Positions 45,062 through 56,759 of a stretch of 64,000 nt of DNA are shown piece after piece. Position 1 is the first letter of the stretch; each line of letters starts with the position of its first letter. The stretch is from assembly GCA_026075535.2 (NCBI GenBank), contig AP026550.1:2356001-2420000 (forward strand), read 5' to 3'. The translations under genes and the position numbers were made by a program. Origin of the DNA: Tricholoma matsutake (Eukaryota; Basidiomycota; Agaricomycetes; Agaricales; Tricholomataceae). The notes below the pieces were generated by a model, which was not told the DNA's origin, searched no databases, and saw only the letters and a program-made list of their open reading frames with translations.

Positions 45062-47038
45062 TTACTGCTTTTTTACTTCATACTTTTCCCAGCCAACCTC
45101 TTCCAGCTTTTCAACTTTTTCCAGCACCTCCTGCTCCAAGCTTTTCAGGTACTCGTCCATTGCAGTGACGAGCTTAGGCATGCCGGCCGAAAGTATCCGA
45201 ACAGCGAGCAGTCCAGCATTCATGCTGTTATTGATAGCTACAGTTGCCACCGGTATGCCACGCTAGGAGAAATAGCACAGCAAGGAGATTCATGTTAGAC
45301 ACAGCCTTAGCAAATGGAAGAAACCCGATGTCACGTACAGGCATCTGAACAATGCTGTGCAACGAATCGACGCCGTCCAGTGTACTTCCCTTTACAGGCA
45401 CTCCGATTACAGGAAGCGCAGTCATCGAAGCCACCATGCCTGGTAGATGAGCCGCACCTCCAGCACCCGCGATAATGGTGCGAAGACCCAGAGTGGATGC
45501 CGATCTTGCATACTGAACGAGTCTATCCGGAGTGCGATGCGCTGAGACGATTGTTAATTCGTACGGAATACCGAAGCGATCGAGAATACGGGCAGCGGGA
45601 AACATGACTGGTAAATCTGAATCCGATCCCATGATAATTCCAACTAGAGGCCGACGGTCCGAAAACCCAGACCCAGGCGTTGGAGATATAGGTGCGTATA
45701 GATCTATTTCTTCGGGTGGACTTGAGGGCAGTGATTGAAGAAGAGGACGTAATCGTGCGCTTAGCTGGGCATCTGAATCCGCGACTATGGTGATGTGTCC
45801 CATTTTTCGACCTTTACGGCATTCGGATTTTCCGTACAAATGTACGGAGGCACCCGGAACCGAGAGTGCAACTTTGGTAGTGGAAGTGATTTCTTCCATA
45901 GATAATGAATGGCCGATGAGGTTGAGCATCACTACCGAAGGGACTTTCAGAATTGTTGATCCGAGAGGTAGTGATAATATGGCTCGTAGGTGATTTTCGT
46001 ATTGCGAAGTTTCGCAAGCCTCAATGCTATAATGTCCAGAGTTATGAGGACGAGGGGCAATTTCGTTGATATAAATATCGCCTGGAAAATATTGGCTTCA
46101 TCCACAATTTATAGCAGGAAGACTGACCAGCCTCCGTAAGGAACATCTCAACGCCAAACACACCTGCACCCTCGAATGACTTCACTGCAGCCTCGGCTAT
46201 TGTCCGTGCACGATGAGAAAGAGTCGAATCATGCCAACGCAAAGGAGCAAAAACCAGATGACATATGTTATCTTTATGGACGGTTTCCACTGCAGGATAG
46301 GATTGTATTTCGCCGTCCGTCGCCTTTACAACCATAACGGCGATCTCCTTGACGAAAGAAACCCACTTCTCTGCATACAAAGGACGACCTCCTAGAGCAG
46401 TTAGGGCTTGTTCGATATCATAGAGCTCACGAACAGCATAGTTTCCCCGCCCATCGTACGCCAATGTACGACTTTTCAACATGATAGGAAAACCCAATTT
46501 CTCCACAGCAGTACGCACGGATTCCCAAGTAGACTCGACCGCAAGAAATTCGGATACAGGACAGCCACGTCTAGAGAGATTCTGCTTTTGTCTAAATTTG
46601 TCTTGGATGATGCGAATTGTAGACGGATCAGGATGGATAACGAGCGGGGTGGGGCGAGTCGCGTTCTGTAATTCCTCCAGCGTTGTGACATCGACATGTT
46701 CTATCTCCACGGTTAAAACATCCACTTTAGCTGCAAGTTCACGAATTTTATTAGGATCTGCAAAGGAACCATCGATATGTGATAAATTCGGGGCCAAGGG
46801 TGCAACCAGTTGTTTAGCCGGACTGTGTTCTCCAACGTCGAGGATTACAACTTTAATGTTGAGTAACGATGCTGAGGCGGCCAACATACGACCCAACTGG
46901 CCTCCTCCTAAGCAACCAAGATGTTAACTGGTTGGTACAAACATGGATAAGAGTCTACGTACATGTTTAGAGTCGGCATGCTTCAGGAAAACTACTACAC
47001 TCACCCTCACCAAGAATCCCCACAACCTTTTCAGACAT
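45062..47038 (-). CDS. ADE2: Phosphoribosylaminoimidazole carboxylase (ADE2)
   Basis: Four exons, minus strand: 47038-47005, 46907-46128, 46081-45339, 45262-45062; 585 aa, close to yeast Ade2 (571). It converts AIR to CAIR in purine synthesis. The N-terminal ATP-grasp (PurK) part shows [59 protein letters not shown] and [18 protein letters not shown]. The C-terminal PurE part (from about residue 420) shows [39 protein letters not shown] and [17 protein letters not shown]. All catalytic motifs are present. In fungi loss of this enzyme gives red colonies. Divergent with RSA3 (112 bp). Confidence 0.96.
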
Positions 47039-47150
47039 TGTTGGGAGTTAGAAGCTGTGCACTGTGAAAACGATACTAGCCCTAACCTGAACCTAACCCT
47101 ATTCCAGGTTTACATTACATAACAAACGTACTTGTTCATCGACTTCCACG
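47039..47150. promoter_or_regulatory. Divergent promoter ADE2 / RSA3 with telobox-like motifs
   Basis: 112 bp between start codons. It contains AGCCCTAA (47078-47085) and AACCCTA (47095-47101). The first matches the ARCCCTAA site bound by yeast Tbf1, known to act at ribosome-biogenesis and snoRNA promoters; RSA3 belongs to that class. The functional link in this organism is inferred. Confidence 0.5.
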
Positions 47151-47810
47151 ATGCCCCCCGCAGTGGCAAAAGCGCCTGCAAGAAAACGGCATCGGAAGCG
47201 AAAAAGACGTGCAGCTTCAACATCTTCTTCATCATCATCATCATCATCATCATCAGAATCGGATTCAGATGGAGAAAAACCGCTCTCGAACACCACAACT
47301 ATACCGGTGAAGCCAATCCAACCCCAAGAACCATCAGAATCAGAGTCGTCTTCTGAATCCTCCTTGGAGTCTGACTCTGAACCTGAGGAGAGTTTTCTTG
47401 CAGTCCCTGTTGCAACGTCTGGAAAGCTTCCTCCAAAGCCTACTCAGATACACCATGGTTCACCATCACCTTCTCCGCCCCCTACGGAACTACCTACCTT
47501 TTTACCTGACAACAACAAGGGAGAACAGGATAACGTTGCACAAGAACAGTTGATGAAAGACAAGTTCAGGAAGTTTTGGATGGCATCCATAGCTGACGGA
47601 TTTCGAGATGACCTCGAAGAGATACGAAAGGTCCATTTTTCATATCGTTCAACATTGATATCCTTAACGTTTGGACCATACTAGGAACCAAATCTGGGTC
47701 CTTCGCGCCTCTCGCTGCTAATTGATTCTTTGGCATCTGGCGCTGATGTCTTCTCATCATCCCGTTCAGAGAAAAGTACTATTAATGAAGTAGAAGTCAT
47801 TCTTGAATGA
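47151..47810 (+). CDS. RSA3: RSA3-type ribosome assembly protein
   Basis: Two exons, 47151-47630 and 47685-47810 (201 aa). After a basic start (RKRHRKRKRRAA) comes polyserine encoded by a TCA microsatellite, then Ser/Glu/Asp-rich sequence. The conserved C-terminal domain spans the intron: KFRKFWMASIADGFRDDLEEIRK-EPNLG, SRLSLLIDSLASGADVF. This is the ribosome-assembly protein 3 family signature; Rsa3 joins early pre-60S particles in the nucleolus. The first ATG after the divergent promoter is used. Confidence 0.88.
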
Positions 47811-48527
47811 TTCACATATCAATGGACGCCAGCGTCGGTAGAAGTGCGCAAGGATCTGGCTTAAACATTGTTCATGTTCAGTAGATCTGTTGTTTCACCT
47901 TTCTCCAGCCCGTCGTTACTCCTTCCTCGCATTTGCACAATTGACGGCAAATGATTGGTTCCAGTGTTTCCAGCTGTACGCGTCTATCGGATACCTAACC
48001 GATGGCAACCGAGAATTGTTGTGGTCAGTTTGACTCTTATAGACCTTATCCGAGAAACACGGTAAACGATATGCAGTTGGTGGGTATCTTCGAGTATCGC
48101 CACGGTAATGCTATGGATTTGTGGATGCCGTGTCTTGCTCATCCCGATTCTCTGACCACTCTGAAGTCACAATTCCCCTGCCATTCCTAGTACATTTTGT
48201 CCGTCCATGATGTCCTATTTTTTGACATTGACGGCCTCGAATATACGCACATCGTCGGGTCAGGGTATCGCATGTCAATGGATCAACAAAGGTGTTCAGG
48301 AGAGAGACAGTAGAAAGAATTGATATTTTTCAGCTGGAGGCGTTAGTTGTTCTAATCGTGGGCGACGCCCACATTGCGCGGCCTCTTTTCTACTATCCGG
48401 GCGGCTATAATTGCCCTGCGAATTGGCCGGAAACAAGGTTAAGGCCATGTGCTCACAGCCCTGTCGCATGACTATTCGTCGTCCGGAAGGCCCGGGGCAT
48501 CTCTTGCAACTCCCTGATTGAGCACAA
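47811..48527. other. Intergenic, RSA3 to TRM140 (convergent)
   Basis: About 0.7 kb with short frames only; no repeat or RNA gene recognised. Confidence 0.55.
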
Positions 48528-50168
48528 TCAAGACGTCTTCCGGAACTTACCCTGCATCCATACGCGGTACATCTTAAGCTGGCGTTTCCGATTGACGAGC
48601 AGCCGCCTGTCGATGCCAAGTTGTTCGATCGTAAAAAGAGGGTGGGATGGGCAGTTGAAGAGGGGGCGAGGTGCGAGAAGGTTTGGGTGTATGCCTGTGT
48701 TTGGGTTGTTGTCTGTCCGCGGCGTTGTGATTGATATCGGCGGAGCCGGATTGTCAGAGGGTATGTCCATGAAAGGTCGGATGTCTAAGGGTTTTCCATC
48801 TAGGGCAGGAAGTGACGGTGTACCACCATCATGTGTGTTGTCATCGTCCAGAACCTCTGTTGTACAAGAGCTCTTTTGCGAGGGTAATGCTTGGGAACCC
48901 GTAAATAGTAGTGCAAGTTCATCTGGCGTGAATTAGGAATGGTGGTGGTGGCAAACCACTAACGATTACATACCTAGTTCAAAAAAGTAAACACGAGTCT
49001 TGTCTCCCCGAATGTAAAAATTCTCGTCGAGGAGACGGCCACTCTTGAACCGCAATTGTGTGAGATCGTGTCGGCCATAGTCGCGGAGCACCACGAGGCC
49101 ACCTGGTTTTAGCATCTGCCACCTCGAGGTCATTGAACAACTCTATTCATGAGCGAACGAAATGAAATAGACCTTGTAAATGTTTGAGATCCCTTGCCCC
49201 CATTCATCCGGATGCAGAGCACTCATGACAAAAACGAGTATGACGATGTCAACGCTCCCTGGCTCCACATCGGGAGGTAAACCATCAGACGAGGTCACAT
49301 CCCAGACGGATGCACGGACGGATCCTGTAGTTGGGGAGAGATACAGAGGGTTGTGCTAAGCAGGTGAACCAGGTGGGTACTTGGCATATACACAAGAATC
49401 AACTTGCAGGACTTACTTGCACAAGTTTGACAGCGTGTGGTGAATAATCGTATGCATGGATTGTGAGGTCAGGGTTTTCATTCACGGAGAGGAGGGGGAA
49501 GACTGAGTTTCCGGCGCCTATTGGTGAGTGGACTAGATCGATGGAACGGTTGATCATGAATCTGATAGCAACTCACCGCAACCTATTTCTGTGATGGATT
49601 TAGGCCCTGCCTGCGCTTTATCAGAGATTGATCGTCGAGGAAATGTAATTGTGTAACCTGCGGTCGAGTTGCCGCTACAAGCTCGGAAAACTCATTGTGC
49701 AGCCTAAGAATAACTTAGAAAAAGCCTCGAGATGCGAACGAAAGTACTCACCACTTTCGATTTCGAAAAAAATTACTAGAATTAGCCTTGTAAAAATTAT
49801 CCCTGTATGACACGATTGTCCTCAGCAATGTTAGCATTCAGTCCTGAACAAACATTTTGCCAACCAATGCCTTGATGGCTTGTCGTTGTATTTCTGCTTT
49901 TCGGTCTCTGGCACAGGAGCCAGGCGCTGTCGCTGCAGAGATGCTGCTATGGTTTCTTCTTGATCGTCCGGGGGAGGAACGTGGTCCCATGCATTCTGGC
50001 TCCAGACCTGTGTCTCGTCTGTAAGAAACCTGCAAAGAGGTGTCGGCGAACCAGTTGGTAGTGAGGGGACTGAACTGGAACTGACCTTGACCCGAACGGG
50101 GGCTCCTCTGACGCGATATCATGCACTGAGGATGTTGTTTTAGGGGTGAAACTTGCAGTTCGTTCCAT
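48528..50168 (-). CDS. TRM140: TRM140/METTL2-type tRNA m3C32 methyltransferase
   Basis: Nine exons, minus strand: 50168-50086, 50029-49865, 49802-49752, 49703-49658, 49610-49577, 49517-49417, 49355-49173, 49115-48974, 48922-48528; 399 aa, every phase closes. It adds the 3-methyl group to cytosine 32 of threonine and serine tRNAs. Signatures: [38 protein letters not shown] motif [82 protein letters not shown], and [23 protein letters not shown] at the C-terminus. A Pro/Thr-rich insert of about 90 residues precedes the last motif. There is no actin-binding N-terminal fusion as in yeast Abp140. Confidence 0.92.
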
Positions 50169-50482
50169 AGCTTGACCGAAGTAGGGCGATCAGAACGATC
50201 GGCGTGCCAGTGGTTACACCGCCTTGAGTGCTACGTATACTCGGCTTGATCATTGTGAATTGCCTACAACCTCATATCGTACTTATAATTCTCTTTTTGT
50301 GTCCTGCATGCCTGCACCTTGACATTCCAAAAAAAAAAACAAAAAAAAAAAACACTGGCGGCTGCAGTATACAGTTCAAAGTCTTCTGACCGTCAATTTA
50401 TCTTCTCGGCATCTGGGAACCAGGGTGTTGGTCAGGGAGGCACTGTTAACAGGATCCACACCATATAATCCCTATAATCATC
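50169..50482. promoter_or_regulatory. Divergent upstream region TRM140 / Rho GEF
   Basis: 314 bp between start codons, with an A-rich tract (50329-50352). No specific motif named. Confidence 0.5.
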
Positions 50483-53400
50483 ATGCCGGTGCTACCAGAT
50501 GGCTTTGAACCTTCCATCGTCAGCGAAGAAGATCTGAAAAAACTAGAAGACGAACTTTTGGCAGTGTTCACCGAGGCGCGACCCGGAACCGGCGCCTACA
50601 GCAACCATGCAACAAATCCATCTACTTCATCTCTCCCTGACCCCGATTCTTTTCGTATGTATGTTTTCAACCAGGGTTATCCTTTCCTTACTGTTTTTTC
50701 AGGTCCGCGCAGTGCGCTTCCACGTCCATCATCAACAACGCCAGGTGGAAAGAACCCTCGTCCCCGACCTCTTCCTCCAACTCCTGGCACTTCAGGAACT
50801 CCATACGTGACAAGTAACATTACTGTTCGCTCCATTAGCAATGATTCGTTGGTATTTTTCAGTTTTTGCAGCTTTTACACTTCATTGATGCGAACTGTTA
50901 GTGATAGAGGCCGGTTGCCAGCCCCTCACTCTGCTATTGACAGTTCATTTGGTAACGGTCTTCCAACCCCAGTATATGCACAAGGACAAAGTGCCTTCGA
51001 AGGTCACAGTACAATGCATCAGAGTCAAGCTTGGAACGATGAAGCCAACGTCTATCGATATGGTGGTGATTCACCCTCTATGACACCACCCGAGTACACG
51101 AAAAAAGATACTTCTAGTTACCTTGCCGCTCCCCCGTATCCTTATCCTCAACAAAGCACTACCAACGTGAACTTCAATCACGCACCCGAGTTACCCATTC
51201 TCCACTCCATGTCACATTCCCTATCTACCGTCGATCTAAACAATCCTCTTCTGCGTCCACCGAGGGCACAATCTGACCAACCATCTACCTGTAAACCTGT
51301 CATGCTATCGCCGTGTTGTATCCTAACTGTTTGATTACAGATGCGTCCTTCGATCAGAGTCCTGTTCTCGAATCTCTAATCTCATATACAGACAATCTTC
51401 CAACAGCCATGATCCCAATGACGCGTACCTCGGCAGAACCCTCCACGCCTTCATATGATTTCTCGACTCCCGATCGTACAAGTGGTTCTTCTTTTGTCCC
51501 ACTCACACAAGTCAACTCTGATAGGTACCGTCACGAGGAAGCAGCGGTCGCTGTCCCAAGCCGTAGTGATCTTCTCCGGAGGCCTTCTGCTGTGCTGCGC
51601 GAAATTATGTCGGACACTCGAGGTATTCAACAGCCAGGGGGACCTCGTAGTGAGCAAGAAGAGGATGCTCATTGGCGTGGGGAGTACGAAGATGAAGAGG
51701 AAGACCGTTTCGTCAACTTTGCACTATTGTCCCACTTGGCTGTGCTATTGCGAGATAAAGTTCCGCGTGGTACTCACGTAAAAGGCAGCGTTCCTTACCC
51801 TCGTGCTTTCACAGGGAAAGATATTGTGGTATGAATTAACTGCTTTCGTTTGCGCCTCCCCTTTTCTGAATTGGATGCATATCACAGACAACAATTCATA
51901 CCCATATCAAACGAGTTTGGAATCATGGCGGGTCTGTGAATGCAAACGACCGCAGAGTAGCCTTACAAGTGGCCCGAAGTCTACAGAGCCAACTCTTCTT
52001 CTACGAGGTGGAGTGGGGCGCACGCAAGCTTCGAGACGGTGTTGAGGATGTATACATGTTGATGGATGACCAGGAGGGCGATTCTAATGCTCCACCAGAC
52101 CGTGAGGAGCTCCCAACAAGTGTGGTGACCGTCTTGGCGAGATGCTACTCTCCGATGTGTGATGCGGGAGAGGTTATGACATGCTATGCATATAATTGCC
52201 CTAGAAAGGTTCGGGCTTATAACTTTCTATTGTGATTGGCTGACTCCATTTTGCCAGACTGGTTCCCTATCTCGCATGCTTCCTAAGAAAACAGATGCAC
52301 CGGATGAAATGAAAGAATGGGACCCACCGCCGGAAGTCTTCCAATCCCTTCCAGAAAACGAGAGGAGGCGGCAATCGTAAGTGCTTGTTACGTTTATGGG
52401 CTTCAGCCCCACGACCAATGACCTGGTCAACGCAGAATCATTCGCAAGCTCATCGAGAAAGAGGAACAATACGTGCATGATCTTGAGATCGTTGAAACAT
52501 GCTTCATTAATCCCCTCCGATTGGCCAAACCACTGGATGTACTCGAAGACATGGACCAATTCATTGACGAAGTCTTCCTTAACATTCTTGAACTTCGTGA
52601 ATGCAATCGCCGCTTGCTGGAGACCATGTACGTCCGGCAGCGTGAGCAGGCGCCTGTCGTTCAACGGATCGGAGATATTCTTTTGGAGGCTGCGAGTGAA
52701 TTTCGAGATTCATATGCACGGTATGTTGGGCGCCATCCGATTGCTGACAAGAGGTTGAAGGATGAGCTTGAGCGGAACCCCGATTTTCGACTGTTTATTG
52801 AGGTCAGTCTCAGTGGGTTTTGCCCTTAAGATGATGATTTAGTATAACTTTTATGCCTACCAGAACTGCTCACGACAACAATCGGCCCGTCCAGGAGAAA
52901 ACCTCCGCCTTGATCTGCGACACTTCCTAAGTCGACCTTCCGAGCACATGCAGAAATATCCCGTGCTGCTTCAAGCCATTCTGAAGGAGACTGAGGAAGG
53001 AAACCCCGATGTGACATACCTACTGGAAGCCATCGAAGCTCTCAAAAATCTGCAAAATGCCGCGCAGCTTCAGACATTCCAGGCAGCCATGGGCAAAGGC
53101 CTCACTAGTAGATGGGAGTGGCAGAACTTGGTGTCACCAGGGCTGAGGCGGAACATATCGGATGAGGAGAACAGAAGGCAGTTGTAAGTGCTTCCTTATA
53201 CCATGGTTCTTGTCCTTTCGTTGTGTTGATATCATCTTAGGCGCATCTTTGATCTCATAAAGGGCGAGATGGCATATGTCAAGGATTTGGATAGTATCGA
53301 GACTGTGTGTTTTCTTTTGTTTTTCTTTTGCGGCCCTTATTCCTACTTTGCGTAGATATATATTCGACCTCTTCAAAATGCGGACCCGCCCATAATCCCC

Positions 53401-56194
53401 CATGAGAGGTTGGGAGACTTCATGCAGGACGTGTTTTACAATTGGGCTGAACTTCATTCGCACCACCATCGGTTGGTCGATACACTCTTCACGATCCAGC
53501 GCGAGGAGCATCCGCGGATCCGGAGCGTCATTGCGCCAGTATATGACCGCGCACTTAATTTCCGCGAAGCATATATGCAATACATTCCCAACTATCCGAT
53601 TGCGGAATACCGAATTGAGGATGAGATGAGTCGAAATCCTATTTTTAAGGAGTTTGCAGAGGTAGGTTCTATTCGTATCCGGCCAGAATTATACATTTCA
53701 CTCGTCATAGACTTCCGTGCAGCACCGGGATGCGCATATGCTGGATATGAAGGGCTTCATCAATCGTCCCATCTTGCAATTGCTTCGATACGACGAACTG
53801 TTGAGAGCAATTCTCGACGAAACACCGCGTGGCCACGAAGATATCGAATCAATACCGCAAGTCCTTGATGTTATCAAGGCTCTTGGACGCGAAACCGAAC
53901 CTGGTGTTATCTCTGCGAAACAGAAAGTCAAACTATGGGGGTACAACGCAGGTCTCGTGTTTAAGCGTGGGGAAACAGTTGTAAGTATTCAGAAAGAGTG
54001 TCATCGGCTAGTGGCTGACCTATTTGTGAAGGACCTGGATCTCCTTAATGAGAACCGTTCGCTCATGCATTCTGGAAAGCTGTTACGGCAATCGGAGAGT
54101 GGTACAGAATCCAATGAATGGCAAGAGCTGTTTGTTCTTCTGTTTGACAACTATTGTAAGTTGTAATTATGCAAACCTTCGAGCATTTCTCATTACACCT
54201 GCAGTGGTACTGACCAAACCAGAGCCACATCAGGACATGACGAAGTACCACGTCTATCGAAGGGTGAGTCGAAAAGATCAAGCTCCTCGTTTCCATGACC
54301 GATCGCTTGTTTACCAGCCAATACCACTGGAACTGCTCACGTTGGTCCATTTTACCGATCCTCCGACACCACGAACCGCCACTTTCCGCCAACGAGACGA
54401 GCGACGTACAGGATCATCCGGCTCGAGTGTATCTGCATCAGAAGACGGAGAGTCGCGTTCGCTGTATCCGTTTACTATCCAGCATAATGCTCGGTTGGGC
54501 AGACCTCATGTGCTGAATGCTGACTCGGCACATAGTCGTGCGGAGTGGAAGCAGAAGCTGGAGGAGGCAATGGGGCTGCGCAAGGTCGTGCAGGAGTCGA
54601 ACAAGGTGTTTGAGACGGAGACACTGAGTAATAGTACATTCAATATCCAACCCGTCTCCTCGGTCCCTTCAGTGTTAGCTACATGGAGTGAGGGAGGCCT
54701 CATTACGGGAAAGGTTACATGTTCAATACCTTTCAGTGAGGCTGCATTCATATATCTTGTTTCCTTCTGCTGATCATATTATTCTAAGATACACCGGACG
54801 GACGGTCATTGGTTGCCATTGGGTGTGCGGAGGGCGTTTGGATAGGATTTCGGCGTAACCCACAATGTAAGTCTGCAATGTAGGAAAGACGATTGTATTT
54901 TACGCTCTCATTCAGCTATGCGTCGCGTGCTGCACCTCCCGATGGTAACGCAGTGTACAATACTGGATGAATTCGGTCTCTTTCTGGTCCTTGCGGATAA
55001 GGTCTGCAAGCATATTTATTCTATTCTCCGTCCCTTCTGACCGATTTGTTGCAGTCTCTACTAGCTTACCATATTGAGGCTTTGGTACCTCCCACACATG
55101 TACAACACACCATCACTGCTTCTCAAGCGCCCCAGAAGTTGAATGGGAATAAGGAGGTTCATTTTTTTAGCGTTGGCAACATGGCTGGACGGACACTTGT
55201 CATCTATATGAGGAAGAGAGGGGTGAGCACTTGTTACCACGGACAAGTAACTTTGAAGCTCACAGATAGCAGACTGGTAGCTACTTCCATGTCCTGGAGC
55301 CAGCCATTGACCGTATAAATGAAAGGTCAAAGGAGTCCACTGGCAGGTTTGGCCTCTTCCGATCAAAATTGGAGTGGTTTACAACCACCAAAGAGTTTAC
55401 CTTACGCCATGAATCTTTTGATTTAATCTTTCTCAAGGCCAAGATTGCCATCCTTTGTAACAAGGGCTTCGAAATTATGGATTTAAATAAGTAGGTCTAA
55501 ACAACACCAATAGGTTTACTTCTCAGTCCTGATTCCTTTTTTCTAGACTCGAGAGCGTAACAATACCATCTGAAGATCCACGTTTGGAACCACTGGGCAA
55601 TCGCCTCAAGAATTGTCGCCCCATCGGCATCTTCCGTTCCAGAGAAGATGAATTTCTCCTTTGTTATGCTGGTGAGTTATCGTCTAGTTGGTAACGCACA
55701 ACATACTGATCGTTTTTCCCTCAGAATTTGGCATTTATGTCGATAAGCAAGGGGATCCGAGTCGTGATGCCTCCACCATTGAATGGGAGGGCTGTGCAGA
55801 TAGTGTTGCTTTTCACGCACCCTATGTTCTGCTTTTCGACCCACGGTTCGTTGAAATTCGGCACATAGAAACGGGGCGACTTGCGCAAATTCTTCCTGGC
55901 AACGACATTCGTTGCGTTTGGAATGGGAGAGGGCTTGCGTCGAACAACATCCTTACCCCTGGCGATGTGTCTGACGATCAGATGATTCAAGAGGCGCAGG
56001 TGCACGCCGTTACGAATTTTATAGAACCCTCCGTTCAACCTGTTGGTCGACCCCCAAAAGCTGTTACGCAGCACGTATTTGAACTGATCCCGACGATACC
56101 TCTTTATCTTCCTGGATCTTTATCTTCACCATCGACACAGACGTACTTTCCTCAACTGTTTACGCCGCATTCTCCGCCAATACGACATAATTAG
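50483..56194 (+). CDS. Rho guanine nucleotide exchange factor with DEP, two DH-like domains and CNH
   Basis: Twenty exons (50483-50654, 50703-50847, 50902-51290, 51341-51828, 51888-52208, 52258-52376, 52436-52802, 52864-53183, 53241-53304, 53356-53661, 53711-53980, 54032-54155, 54205-54263, 54318-54735, 54789-54866, 54916-55001, 55055-55222, 55273-55490, 55547-55671, 55725-56194) give 1568 aa with all phases closing. Layout: disordered N-terminus (1-360); DEP-like region (about 370-500, VPYPRAFTGKDIVTTIH); first DH (about 545-770: IRKLIEKEEQYVHDLEIVE, LRHFLSRPSEHMQKYPVLL); second DH-like (about 775-985: IFDLIKGEMAYVKDLDSIE, MKGFINRPILQLLRYDELL); PH-like; CNH domain (about 1200-1560). DEP-DH-PH-CNH is the Rom2/Rgf design that activates Rho1 for cell-wall synthesis. 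The duplicated DH is unusual. Confidence 0.85.
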
Positions 56195-56759
56195 CTCTTA
56201 CATTTTTTTTTAATTCGGGTTGTACATCTTAAGCTTATCATTTCTTACCATCGGACATGTTTTTTGTATACCGCATTGCACGTTTTGTTTTACTGTATGT
56301 GGAGATAGATCATTTCAGTACTATTCGGAATTATGGCTTGTAGTTGAACACAAGTTTAACTTGTGTTTTTGTATACCGCATTGCATGTTTTATTTTACTG
56401 TATGTGGAGATAGATCATTTCAGTACTATTCAATTATGGCTTGTAGTTGAACACAAGTTACTGAGGTTATAATTGAATGGGCGTGACTTGTGCAAAAATA
56501 CTTACATACGGCACTACTATTTAACCTATGTGTCCGCGCGGACAAAATTACGATCCAAACTGTTTGAAAAGAAGGCCGTTCATCTGGGGGGCGTTTCACC
56601 AAACGTTAACGAGAAAGTATTCAATATTCAATGTCTATATCAAAAGTCCAATGTCCAATGTGATCACAAGTGATGATGCTCAACGACCATGCGTGACGAG
56701 ATCGTGACACCTCTTACATATACTTACCGTGCCTCAACCAAAAAATCGCAATCTTCAAA
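56195..56759. other. Intergenic with about 100-bp tandem duplication
   Basis: 56260-56356 and 56363-56460 are two copies of one unit (TTTTTGTATACCGCATTGCA, GGAGATAGATCATTTCAGTA, GCTTGTAGTTGAACACAAGT). One difference is CG against TG. It lies in the likely 3' UTR of the Rho GEF. The rest to 56759 is the upstream region of the KH gene. Confidence 0.8.
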
